Source: an uncultured Muribaculaceae bacterium
GTDB lineage: Bacteria; Bacteroidota; Bacteroidia; Bacteroidales; Muribaculaceae
Direction of reading: 5' to 3'
Assembly (NCBI GenBank): GCA_910585275.1
Contig: CAJUCW010000030.1
Span: 1 to 46,314, forward strand
Length of the DNA: 46,314 nt
Of this stretch, positions 1-7,133 are shown piece after piece. Made by a program: the position numbers and the translations under genes. The notes beneath the pieces were generated by a model. That model searched no databases. It was given only the letters and a program-made list of their open reading frames with translations, and was not told where the DNA came from. Position 1 is the stretch's first letter, and the number at the start of each line of letters is the position of its first letter.

Positions 1-55
1 GGTGTAAAAATCTCGTGTTTTTTATATAAATTTGCTTAATTACAGATAATAGACT
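1..55. repeat. Left copy of 55-bp terminal inverted repeat
   Basis: The first 55 bases are the exact reverse complement of the last 55 (46260-46314); identity stops at base 56. The repeat contains the promoter and leader of the gene starting at 69. It may be a dispersed promoter repeat where an assembly broke, or one arm of an invertible segment. The exact length of 55 is suspicious because it matches a common assembly k-mer. Confidence 0.9.
27..34 (+). promoter_or_regulatory. Bacteroidetes -7 box (TAAATTTG) of the left array
   Basis: TAAATTTG fits the TAnnTTTG -7 consensus of the Bacteroidetes primary sigma factor. It is followed by the leader CTTAATTACAGATAATA, which recurs at 41250-41259 (reverse) and 46260-46280 (reverse) and, less exactly, at 7233-7250. 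The start codon is 35 bases downstream. Confidence 0.7.
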
Positions 56-68
56 ATTAGAGTGAACT

Positions 69-920
69 ATGTACGAATCTCTCCGATATAAAATAGTCAT
101 TTGCATGGTGTGGGTGCAGATTGCGCTTTTGCCAGTTATCATTGTGATGATAAACGTAACGAATGGTGGCGTGATGTGGCGATGGAATCTAATCAACAAC
201 CTTTTAGTGGCAGGGTATATTCTGGGATTGCTCGCTCTCCCTGTCAGCCGAGGACTTGAAAAGCCGGGATTACTGAAATGGTGGTTGAGAATAGATTTCT
301 GGTTCTCTTTCATTCCCGCTGTCATTGCATTGCCATTGCTATTTTACTGTGGCCGACATTTTATTGTGGCCGAAGATGGCGATTATGTGCTTTATGAGGA
401 AAGAGGGATTATGATGGCCGCTCCGCATTACTGGTTAGGTAAAAAAGTGGGGTTGTTTATTCGCAAACTGCCACAAGGTATCAGGCAATATGATTATGGA
501 AACAGAAAAGTCAACTGTTTCAAAGTTGACACACTGAAAGGCTGCACGTATGGATTGGAGCAAGGGGCATCGCCAGTCGCATGGGTTTTGCCGATTGACA
601 CCATCCGGTATCATCGTTATGCCGATGATATAAAAGCTCTTATAGATAGTCTGTATCAAGTTCAGCCGTTGTTATCGCAAGAATCTTACGGTACTTTTGT
701 TTATCCTGACAATTTCGCGGTAATTAATTACGAAGGAGGAGAAATAAGTTACACGGATTCCATTAGTTATGATATTGATTTTTCTGAAAGCGATAGTCTG
801 AGGATTATTATTTACGATGGCAAATTTCCTCATCTGTCAATTCCTAAAAATGCTATTGGTGATTTTTCTCCCGATGAAGTCAAAACTTTCATAGAGAAAC
901 TGAAAGGAGGCAAGCGATGA
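69..920 (+). CDS. Array membrane protein, paralog of the 40.4-41.2 kb gene
   Basis: This is a 283-residue protein I cannot assign to a named family. Three hydrophobic segments (about residues 8-28, 39-59 and 76-96) are followed by a soluble C-terminal part of about 190 residues, probably outside the membrane. It is clearly paralogous to the minus-strand protein at 40371-41225: both open with xESLRYKIV and VWVQIALLP, share WWLRIDF near residue 73 and the motif ITDSISCDID/YTDSISYDID late, and both end in KLKGGK. It is the first gene behind the repeated promoter. Its last codons overlap the next start and contain the connector GAAAGGAGGCAAGCGATGA. A membrane immunity protein is an inference from context only. 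Confidence 0.8.
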   Translation: MYESLRYKIVICMVWVQIALLPVIIVMINVTNGGVMWRWNLINNLLVAGYILGLLALPVSRGLEKPGLLKWWLRIDFWFSFIPAVIALPLLFYCGRHFIVAEDGDYVLYEERGIMMAAPHYWLGKKVGLFIRKLPQGIRQYDYGNRKVNCFKVDTLKGCTYGLEQGASPVAWVLPIDTIRYHRYADDIKALIDSLYQVQPLLSQESYGTFVYPDNFAVINYEGGEISYTDSISYDIDFSESDSLRIIIYDGKFPHLSIPKNAIGDFSPDEVKTFIEKLKGGKR

Positions 921-1315
921 AAAGGAAAATAGCCATAGTTGTGATAAATGTTCTTGTCGGACTGTTTGCATTATATACGTATGCTTGTTATGTCAGAGAA
1001 ACCGAGATTCAGAGTACTCAGGATAATATAACTTGCGACATAGTAGAACTGGATTTGAGACATGGTTATAGACATTACCCTTCAGCAAAAATAATTTATA
1101 GCGGCAAGGAATACTATCCCTCTATAACTATAAATTTAACCGATAGTTTATCCCTTGGGGAAAACAATACCGTGTTTTACTATGATGGGGTACTTGATAG
1201 AGTCTTTTGCTGTGATTCAGGTATTGAAAGAGGTGTGCCTTTTGGCTTTGCCTTTTTTATTCTGTCTTTCCTGTTTTGGCTCGAACCCCAAAGAAAGAAA
1301 GAAAAAAGACTTTAG
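917..1315 (+). CDS. Small membrane protein, DUF3592-like
   Basis: A 132-residue protein with an N-terminal membrane segment (about 4-24), a beta-rich middle and a second hydrophobic segment near 108-124. The middle (ITCDIVELDL..., IIYSGKEYYPS, LSLGENNTVFYYDG) resembles the DUF3592 pattern of a 'conversion' strand, a Y-x-GKxY strand and a closing V-x-Y-x-D/P strand. The protein at 44561-44926 has the same layout. The start overlaps the previous stop as ATGA and is preceded by the strong ribosome site AAAGGAGG of the connector. No biochemical role is known to me. Family assignment is moderate; coding status is secure from spacing and overlap. Confidence 0.7.
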   Translation: MKRKIAIVVINVLVGLFALYTYACYVRETEIQSTQDNITCDIVELDLRHGYRHYPSAKIIYSGKEYYPSITINLTDSLSLGENNTVFYYDGVLDRVFCCDSGIERGVPFGFAFFILSFLFWLEPQRKKEKRL

Positions 1316-1330
1316 CAGAGGAGGTAAGCG

Positions 1331-1846
1331 ATGAAAAAAAGAGGATTAAAAAGATACTACTGCAACCTCAACAAAAGAAGCTATATTGAGCAGATTATTA
1401 CTGGATTGAGAAACGGAGTTGTCGAATATGACTATGAGCATATTCATTTAGACAGATATTCCCTTACTAAATGGAACGAAATTAGATTACATCTTGATGT
1501 GCTCTTTAAGTTACTGGATGTTTTCAAATCCAATTATGAAACCATCCGTATGCCATTTCAAGTTTGGGGATATGTATGTTTCCAAAGGGATTTAGGATGC
1601 CAAATCGTACTATACATACACACTCCGAACAGTGACTTTGACGATTTCCCAATGATTATCTCCAATATATCTGAAACTCCAACGATAAGTAGGAAAGAGT
1701 TGCTTGCTTATCTCGAATCAATGACAACAAAAGGCTATGATATAAGATACTCTAATAATTGCGATAATGAACCTGAAATCTTTATCGCAATAAAGAATGT
1801 GGGGATGCCAATTTTCATAGAGGCAAAAATGTGTGGCGAATTATGA
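1331..1846 (+). CDS. Hypothetical soluble array protein
   Basis: A 171-residue protein without signal peptide or membrane segment; I do not recognise it. It is basic at the N terminus (KKRGLKRYYCNLNKRSY) and then mixed alpha/beta, like many small cytoplasmic immunity proteins, but no motif proves that. The start follows AGAGGAGGTAAGCG, a variant of the array connector. Its stop (TGA at 1844-1846) overlaps the ATG of the next gene at 1843, which begins with the other half of the connector (ATGAAACTGACCGATAAACG). It probably belongs to the same transcript as its neighbours. Confidence 0.7.
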   Translation: MKKRGLKRYYCNLNKRSYIEQIITGLRNGVVEYDYEHIHLDRYSLTKWNEIRLHLDVLFKLLDVFKSNYETIRMPFQVWGYVCFQRDLGCQIVLYIHTPNSDFDDFPMIISNISETPTISRKELLAYLESMTTKGYDIRYSNNCDNEPEIFIAIKNVGMPIFIEAKMCGEL

Positions 1847-2571
1847 AACTGACCGATAAACGAATTGACATATACCCAAGTATTTGGCGGGTGATTGGTT
1901 TTACATTGATCAGCTTGTTGTTGGTTGTTGGAGGGTTCCTTATGACAAACAATCCTCGTGCCGGTATAGATAAATACATCGGTTATATTGGGATGGTGTT
2001 CTTCTCTTTCGGAGTTATTGTCGGGATAGGTTGGCTTATATTGATAGCGTTGCACAAACCGCTTGCAAGGATATTTGATGACCGGCTCGAATATCTGATA
2101 CCGGCAAGGATGAAATATGAGATTATTCCTTTTCTGCATGTTGAGATGTTTGTCATAGCGAAAGCCGGAGGTGCAAAAATCATAAGGGCGGATTACTTAA
2201 CCGGAGGCGGGAAAAACGACGGAATTGTGAATACTATTGTATCAGTCGGTAAAGTGTGCGATATTTTGAATGATAAACTTGAGCGTTATTGGAAACAGCC
2301 TATGTTATCACAAAAGTTAGACCAAGCATCGGTGACACAATATCTTAAAGCAATGGGAATCGAATCGTGGCGATTTGGATTTGATACAACCGGGAAACCC
2401 GACTGTGTGGTGGTAATGCGAGATGGCGACACATATAAACTTGTTTATATCGACGATAGAGGTATGCCTGAAACACTGAGCAATCATCTTACAGAAAACG
2501 ATGCGTACCATGCTTTGCTTGAAATCTTTATTGAGGAAGAAGCCTTCAAATCCAAATACGGTATGAAATAA
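1843..2571 (+). CDS. STM3941-like membrane protein, copy 1 of a duplicated gene
   Basis: A 242-residue protein starting MKLTDKRIDIYPS. Two membrane segments (about 18-38 and 50-72) are followed by a PH-like or mixed domain and a C-terminal part (about 165-235) with a tryptophan-rich strand (GIESWRFGF) and a helix ending LLEIFIEEE. The N-terminal pattern resembles STM3941-family membrane proteins; the C-terminal part resembles small immunity proteins (Imm59-like, uncertain). The ATG at 1843 is chosen over an upstream GTG at 1831 because it matches the array connector and copy 2 at 3984. From about residue 22 to the end it is identical to copy 2. Confidence 0.75.
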   Translation: MKLTDKRIDIYPSIWRVIGFTLISLLLVVGGFLMTNNPRAGIDKYIGYIGMVFFSFGVIVGIGWLILIALHKPLARIFDDRLEYLIPARMKYEIIPFLHVEMFVIAKAGGAKIIRADYLTGGGKNDGIVNTIVSVGKVCDILNDKLERYWKQPMLSQKLDQASVTQYLKAMGIESWRFGFDTTGKPDCVVVMRDGDTYKLVYIDDRGMPETLSNHLTENDAYHALLEIFIEEEAFKSKYGMK

Positions 2572-2620
2572 TGGAAACTTTAATGGAATTGATAGCTGAA
2601 ATATTTATACGGTCATGGTT
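1907..2620 (+). repeat. Direct duplication, copy 1 (about 714 bp)
   Basis: From 1907 to 2620 the DNA matches 4048-4761 wherever I compared it, with offset 2141. The protein frame and two long antisense frames also translate identically in the two copies. The 64 bases before 1907 carry many differences, and the match breaks at 2621. The tract covers most of one gene and the first ~50 bases of the next. Confidence 0.9.
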
Positions 2621-2822
2621 TGGTTCGGCGATTCTTCATATCGGAGCCGGGCTTCGGTATGGGTGTCTGCGGCTGTTCCGTCGCGGACAGATAGTGTCAT
2701 ACCGGCAAATCCGCTATGGTTCGGAAGATTTCAATAACATAGACCATGCCGACAACAATCTTGTCAACGGCTTTCTTGGCTTCCTCGTTCTCGTAGTGAT
2801 TCTGATTCTAATAGCCAAATAA
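2571..2822 (+). CDS. Small membrane protein of the array
   Basis: An 83-residue protein with a hydrophobic C-terminal segment (about 66-82) and a basic middle (LRLFRRGQIVSYRQIRYGSEDF). I do not recognise a family. The start overlaps the previous stop as TAATG, indicating translational coupling. A truncated second copy of its first 21 codons follows the duplicated upstream gene at 4712, so this gene marks the right edge of the duplication. Confidence 0.65.
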   Translation: METLMELIAEIFIRSWFGSAILHIGAGLRYGCLRLFRRGQIVSYRQIRYGSEDFNNIDHADNNLVNGFLGFLVLVVILILIAK

Positions 2823-2829
2823 CATTGAT

Positions 2830-3081
2830 ATGGAAATAGATATACCTGAATATAACGTAAACACGGGACTTCGGCTTTGCTGGAGCGAGGGTTATTCCAT
2901 TAAAATTTCTACGAATGACAATGAGGTAATTCTCTCAGCAAATCGAGAAGGGTTGGTTTCGTTGGCAAATCATTTGTTAAATATGGAACAGACTGAGGTG
3001 CCTTGTGGCACACATATCCATTTGGACGAATATAATTCGTTGGAAGATGGCTCAAACCCTATAATTATTGAGAAGACATGA
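2830..3081 (+). CDS. Imm32-like immunity protein
   Basis: An 83-residue soluble protein. The pattern of an N-terminal strand, then ANREGLVSLANHLL, then a GTHIHLDEYNSLEDGS turn and a final IIIEK strand fits immunity protein 32 (Imm32) of polymorphic-toxin systems, as I recall it. Known members of such families neutralise a cognate toxin domain delivered by contact-dependent or type VI systems. No toxin gene lies nearby, so this would be an orphan immunity gene. It starts 7 bases after the previous stop and its own stop overlaps the next ATG as ATGA. The assignment is from motif memory; a profile search would settle it. Confidence 0.65.
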   Translation: MEIDIPEYNVNTGLRLCWSEGYSIKISTNDNEVILSANREGLVSLANHLLNMEQTEVPCGTHIHLDEYNSLEDGSNPIIIEKT

Positions 3082-3284
3082 AACAATGGCGGAAAATAGT
3101 AGGTGTTATAGCCTTTGGAGCGATTGGCATTTGCGAATTGCTGCTATGGGCTTTTTCTATTACCGATTGGGAAGATACACCTTGGTATAATTGCATCAAT
3201 AACCTTGGTGTTGCCCTTTGGCTCAACTATTTCATAGCCCTTGCCATGTTCATTTGCCTATGGCAGAAAGGAGGTAAGCAATGA
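3078..3284 (+). CDS. Two-segment small membrane protein ending KGGKQ
   Basis: A 68-residue protein with two membrane segments (about 6-26 and 44-62). It is paralogous to the minus-strand protein at 39035-39271: both begin MKxWxxIxG, share N-x-G near the middle, an NYxI motif and the ending FICLxxKGGK. The final codons AAAGGAGGTAAGCAATGA double as the ribosome site and start of the next gene. Function unknown; small membrane immunity protein is an inference. Confidence 0.7.
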   Translation: MKQWRKIVGVIAFGAIGICELLLWAFSITDWEDTPWYNCINNLGVALWLNYFIALAMFICLWQKGGKQ

Positions 3285-4000
3285 AAATATTTGGTAAAAT
3301 AATCGCATATTCAATTGCAATTGCTTTTGTTCTTATTGTAGCCATTGTTATTATTGCAACTTACCTTATGGGATATAACGTGTCAGCTCGAAGAAATGGC
3401 GAGATTGACAATCGAGATAAAATCGTCGATAGAATTGAATCTTATATTTCAGCCAACGGACGGCTGCCCGAGTCGTTATCCTGTGTAGGGTTTGAACAAA
3501 CCTATGGAGGATATGCTTATAAGGGCATTGTCTTTGATTATATCAGACTGAACGATAAAGAATATGTAGTGGAATACACATCTGTTGACGGGAGTTTTAC
3601 GCAATATATAAATACAGAACGTCATTGGACTCAGGAACCGAATATCTGCTATATCGAGATGCCTGTAAACGCTGACACAATAGCAGCAATAAATAGAATC
3701 TCAAACTTTGAACAAGACTACAATATAGCTCCTATCATAGATAGTATCAGTTACAATCATTCACAGATTTGTCCGATAGGTGATTACGTCGGTATGTCTG
3801 ACTCTATCGCATACATTTGCTATCTGTATAAAAATGGCAGCACACGCAGTGAAGGATGGATTACATACTCCGACAATCCGGAAAATGATTTCAGCAATGA
3901 GTTTGGAGAGTGGAAATATTACGACGAAGAGGGAAATTGCTATCGAAGATTCTGGAATTACAAACAAAAAGGCAAACTGATATATGAAACTGACCGATAA
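3281..4000 (+). CDS. Membrane-anchored array protein ending ETDR
   Basis: A 239-residue protein with one N-terminal membrane segment (about 5-30) and an extracytoplasmic domain. It is paralogous to the protein at 37814-38494: both have a helix followed by GRLPESL or NRLPVGL, a Y-x-G-x-x-F-x-Y strand pair, and a C-terminal block EGW...G.WKYY. The stop lies inside the next gene: ...TATGAAACTGACCGATAA reads YETDR-stop in this frame and MKLTDK in the next, an overlap of 17 bases. The start overlaps the previous stop (ATGA). No named family recognised. Confidence 0.75.
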   Translation: MKIFGKIIAYSIAIAFVLIVAIVIIATYLMGYNVSARRNGEIDNRDKIVDRIESYISANGRLPESLSCVGFEQTYGGYAYKGIVFDYIRLNDKEYVVEYTSVDGSFTQYINTERHWTQEPNICYIEMPVNADTIAAINRISNFEQDYNIAPIIDSISYNHSQICPIGDYVGMSDSIAYICYLYKNGSTRSEGWITYSDNPENDFSNEFGEWKYYDEEGNCYRRFWNYKQKGKLIYETDR

Positions 4001-4712
4001 ACAAATTGACATATATCCAAACATATGGCGGTTGATTGGTCTTATACTGATCAGCTTGTTGTTGGTTGTTGGAGGGTTCCTTATGACAAACAATCCTCGT
4101 GCCGGTATAGATAAATACATCGGTTATATTGGGATGGTGTTCTTCTCTTTCGGAGTTATTGTCGGGATAGGTTGGCTTATATTGATAGCGTTGCACAAAC
4201 CGCTTGCAAGGATATTTGATGACCGGCTCGAATATCTGATACCGGCAAGGATGAAATATGAGATTATTCCTTTTCTGCATGTTGAGATGTTTGTCATAGC
4301 GAAAGCCGGAGGTGCAAAAATCATAAGGGCGGATTACTTAACCGGAGGCGGGAAAAACGACGGAATTGTGAATACTATTGTATCAGTCGGTAAAGTGTGC
4401 GATATTTTGAATGATAAACTTGAGCGTTATTGGAAACAGCCTATGTTATCACAAAAGTTAGACCAAGCATCGGTGACACAATATCTTAAAGCAATGGGAA
4501 TCGAATCGTGGCGATTTGGATTTGATACAACCGGGAAACCCGACTGTGTGGTGGTAATGCGAGATGGCGACACATATAAACTTGTTTATATCGACGATAG
4601 AGGTATGCCTGAAACACTGAGCAATCATCTTACAGAAAACGATGCGTACCATGCTTTGCTTGAAATCTTTATTGAGGAAGAAGCCTTCAAATCCAAATAC
4701 GGTATGAAATAA
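3984..4712 (+). CDS. STM3941-like membrane protein, copy 2
   Basis: A 242-residue near-duplicate of the protein at 1843-2571. The five amino-acid differences (R7Q, S13N, V17L, F20L, T21I) all fall in the first 21 residues; the rest is identical. Two membrane segments are followed by the same C-terminal domain. The start is embedded in the 3' end of the upstream gene through the connector. The sharp switch from diverged to identical sequence suggests recent recombination or gene conversion. Confidence 0.8.
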   Translation: MKLTDKQIDIYPNIWRLIGLILISLLLVVGGFLMTNNPRAGIDKYIGYIGMVFFSFGVIVGIGWLILIALHKPLARIFDDRLEYLIPARMKYEIIPFLHVEMFVIAKAGGAKIIRADYLTGGGKNDGIVNTIVSVGKVCDILNDKLERYWKQPMLSQKLDQASVTQYLKAMGIESWRFGFDTTGKPDCVVVMRDGDTYKLVYIDDRGMPETLSNHLTENDAYHALLEIFIEEEAFKSKYGMK

Positions 4713-4761
4713 TGGAAACTTTAATGGAATTGATAGCTGAAATATTTATACGGTCATGGTT
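4048..4761 (+). repeat. Direct duplication, copy 2 (about 714 bp)
   Basis: This is the second copy of 1907-2620. At 4762 the match breaks, and within 15 bases the sequence runs into an unrelated radical-SAM gene remnant, so the right end is a recombination junction. Confidence 0.9.
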
Positions 4762-4783
4762 CGGTTCGGCAATTAAGATATGA
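4712..4783 (+). pseudogene. Truncated copy of the 83-residue membrane protein
   Basis: The frame starts METLMELIAEIF as in the intact gene at 2571, but after SWFGSAI it reads KI and stops at 4781-4783. Only 23 codons remain, and the C-terminal membrane segment is lost. It is a by-product of the duplication, probably not functional. Confidence 0.8.
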
Positions 4784-5001
4784 AAATGTATCCTTGTTCT
4801 TTCATGGTTCATACTGATGATTATGGAGATTTACATAAATCAACCCTTAAGGAAATATGGCTGCATAATAAGTCGTTCATATACTTTAGAAAAAAAGGGA
4901 TTGGGAAACACTGTGCAAATTGTTGTCATCAAGATTTGTGTAAGGGAGGGTGTTCCATATTCCCCGAAATAAATCAATGCGGATGTTATTCTAAAGATTA
5001 G
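4780..5001 (+). pseudogene. C-terminal SPASM fragment of a radical-SAM protein
   Basis: The 73 residues correspond to the end of a radical-SAM peptide-maturase-type protein. PCSFM, then YGDLHKSTLKEIW, then C-xx-CC-xxxx-CKGGC is the SPASM auxiliary iron-sulfur cluster pattern. The N-terminal radical-SAM core with its CxxxCxxC motif is absent. In this frame a stop lies just before the ATG (4774-4776), exactly where the duplicated segment ends. It is therefore a remnant cut by the recombination event and not a small gene; with only part of the cluster ligands it should be inactive. The missing parent may have belonged to a peptide-modification cluster. Confidence 0.8.
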
Positions 5002-5066
5002 AGACTCCTTTCCCCAAAGATTAAACACAGTCGCCAAAATTTTGACAAAACGAAACGCAAGTATTA

Positions 5067-5116
5067 TACCAGTACTATACCAGTTCCATACCAGCATACC
5101 ACCTGTTCTCTACCAG
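5067..5116. repeat. TACCAG motif repeated on an 11-bp register
   Basis: TACCAG begins at 5067, 5078, 5089 and 5111, all on an 11-bp spacing with one position (5100) skipped; a partial TACCA sits at 5097. It lies in the 195-bp gene-free stretch 5002-5196. Helical phasing suggests a protein-binding site or a remnant recombination site; no function is proven. Confidence 0.5.
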
Positions 5117-5196
5117 TTATTCCATTGATAGAGTAAATAATTGATAATCTTATAACAGTATGGCAACTCGCCTAATAATGCAGAAAATGCAGGGTG

Positions 5197-5554
5197 CTAC
5201 AATGGATTTTGTTTCCCACGTTGATCTTCCAACTTCTTGCGTTCAATGTCAGTAGCGGTTATCTTCGTTTCATCGGCAAGCGCGTCATTCCCCAATTGAT
5301 TGAGTAGCCGTCCAATTTGATGTAATAACTCCTGCCTAAATCTGAGATCGCCTGATACATCTATGGCTGGAGATAATTGTTTTATGAATAACAACCAGTT
5401 ACATTCCGGATAGCAGCCTATCTCGCTCTCCATTTAGATAAATAACTTTTTGCAGAGTATTTGCGGTTGATATAGCATCAGCCATTTTCCTTATAAGACT
5501 TTCTTTATCATAGGTAAGTCTCACATCCTTTATAAATTTAGAAAAGTCATCCAT
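5197..5554 (-). pseudogene. Small protein gene split by a frameshift
   Basis: Two overlapping minus-strand frames read as one protein. Frame one (5399-5554) gives MDDFSKFIKDVRLTYDKESL and on to NGERDRLLSGM-stop. Frame two (5197-5433) continues with ESEIGCYPECNWLLFIKQLS and ends GKQNPL. Removing one G from AATGGAGAGC near 5430 would join them into about 118 residues. I do not recognise the family. It could be a decayed gene, a sequencing indel, or two coupled small genes. Confidence 0.4.
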
Positions 5555-5627
5555 ATTTCTTAGCTATAACTAATTATCACAAAGAGTAAAAGAGTTTTAA
5601 GGCAGTTGTAAGATAGTCAGTGTAAGG

Positions 5628-7007
5628 TCATTCAATCACTTCCCATATGCCTCCATTCGTCGGCCCAAGGTGTCTTAATTTACCCTCTTTTACAAGAGCT
5701 TCAAGCCGTCGCTGGACACTACTCTCGTGTAATTCCATCTTTTCAGCTAATTCAACCCTCGTTATTGTCGGATTTTCCCTTATCAATTCGATAATTATGT
5801 TTTTCTGTTCGGTTTTGGTTCGGTTTTGGTTCGGCTTTAGTTCGGTTTTAGTTCGGTTTATATCGGCCTGGCTTGGATTTGCATCGCCCCTGACAGACAT
5901 AAAAATCTCTCGATAAATAGTGGCTGTAACTCCACCCTGCTCAACCGTAAATTCCGGTCGTTTAAGATTGGCTTTATCAAAAGCCTTCATAATCTTTTCA
6001 TAGCCACGGCCCCACGCCTCGATAAATCCGGCACGGTAGAAAACCTGCGCCATCTTTGGATTGCGGGGTTTAGATGTATGCTTGCTCATAAGAGTTTCTA
6101 CGGTATAATCTTCGGGCAATACTCCTTCATTCCATAAACGAATATGGTCATCGTATATGCTCATCTGGTTCCATGTGCCAAATTGCAATTTATGGACAAT
6201 GCTGTTGAAGATTATTTCACGGAGGGCATCTTCCGGAATCTCTAACGGCTCCTTACGTTGTAACCCCTCATAGTGTATAGGTCTAATAAGATACTTGCTG
6301 CTTAACACCTGCATTATCCTATCAGTCATTTGAATCAGATTTCCTTCGATTTGGTCTTGACTCAACAAATCCGCATCATCCGCACCAAACCTGCCTATCT
6401 TGAAGCTGGAGGTTACAAATCTGCGTTGGGGATATTTCCCAAACAGCAGGACGGCTCCGTTTGTGGGCGTTCCGTCTTTGATAAGGCCCAAATTGGATAG
6501 AACCTCCTCTTTGGAAGATTTGCGTGATTCAGGCTCCATACGACCCTCCCCGATTGCATGATCCAAGAAATATTCAATCGCGCCATCGTCAATATCATCC
6601 AAGGTAACGCCATCACAGGGAATATCCTCCCAGTTCAGACCCATCTTCTTCAAGAGAAACTGGTGGAGGGCTGTTCCGCGAAACTCTTGTTTGGTTGCAC
6701 CACTCCGATAATAATAGACACCGCGATAAGATATAGGCATTCCGCAAGGTTCAATAACAATCTCAATGACATCCTTACCCTCTATCTCAAGATGGTTGGT
6801 CTCAGGGAATACCCCGGTGTTGCTGATAATCATGTTAGGTATATCCTCCAGTTGCTTATGGAGATTGTCAACACCAACAACAGACATGTCATCGTCAATG
6901 CCAATGTAAATCTTTCCACCTTGCGCGTTAGCGAAGCCGGATACCCACTTCAGGTACTCGTCTTTCCATATGCGTTTATGCTCAACGTTCTGATTCTCTT
7001 GATTAAT
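5628..7007 (-). CDS. AlbA_2/Schlafen-like ATP-binding regulator with missing ATG
   Basis: About 459 residues if read from the family's usual N terminus. An AlbA_2 domain (WKDEYLKWVSGFANAQGG followed by IYIGIDDD) is followed by a C-terminal ATPase-like part (ALREIIFNSIVHK..., GRGYEKI) and a winged helix (about 400-459; TRVELAEKMELHESSVQRRL). Such proteins are annotated as RNA-binding-domain or helicase-related transcriptional regulators. The first available ATG (6887) would delete the AlbA_2 core. At the expected start position, 7007-7005, the codon is ATT, immediately downstream of a good promoter, with a stop five codons upstream. It is either a rare ATT start on a nearly leaderless mRNA or a start-codon mutation. 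A tandem NRTKTE repeat forms the linker before the winged helix. Confidence 0.75.
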   Translation of the reverse strand: MNQENQNVEHKRIWKDEYLKWVSGFANAQGGKIYIGIDDDMSVVGVDNLHKQLEDIPNMIISNTGVFPETNHLEIEGKDVIEIVIEPCGMPISYRGVYYYRSGATKQEFRGTALHQFLLKKMGLNWEDIPCDGVTLDDIDDGAIEYFLDHAIGEGRMEPESRKSSKEEVLSNLGLIKDGTPTNGAVLLFGKYPQRRFVTSSFKIGRFGADDADLLSQDQIEGNLIQMTDRIMQVLSSKYLIRPIHYEGLQRKEPLEIPEDALREIIFNSIVHKLQFGTWNQMSIYDDHIRLWNEGVLPEDYTVETLMSKHTSKPRNPKMAQVFYRAGFIEAWGRGYEKIMKAFDKANLKRPEFTVEQGGVTATIYREIFMSVRGDANPSQADINRTKTELKPNQNRTKTEQKNIIIELIRENPTITRVELAEKMELHESSVQRRLEALVKEGKLRHLGPTNGGIWEVIE

Positions 7008-7011
7008 ATTG

Positions 7012-7042
7012 CAAATTTACCACAAAATCCTGACACCCACAA
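7012..7042 (-). promoter_or_regulatory. Promoter of the AlbA_2 gene
   Basis: On the minus strand TTG (7042-7040), a 20-base spacer and TAAATTTG (7019-7012) match the Bacteroidetes -33/-7 consensus. The predicted transcript start is within a few bases of the ATT codon at 7007-7005, so the mRNA would be almost leaderless. Confidence 0.65.
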
Positions 7043-7133
7043 GTTAATACACATTTTCGCTACGATTGAGACGCTCAAATTCAAAGTAAAAGTCCTTCTC
7101 TTTGAGAGCAATTTCACTGAAATGCCCTATTAT

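Noticed and set aside
1735..2139. Minus-strand frames in both copies of the duplicated gene (also 3891-4280, 1983-2183, 4124-4324)
   Set aside because: They are antisense shadows preserved only because the two DNA copies are identical; they have no ribosome site or promoter and cross the real gene boundaries.
5816..5860. CRISPR-like short repeats GGTTCGGTTTTGGTTCGG
   Set aside because: They are the in-frame NRTKTE/NQNRTKTE linker repeat of the AlbA_2 protein; there are no spacers.
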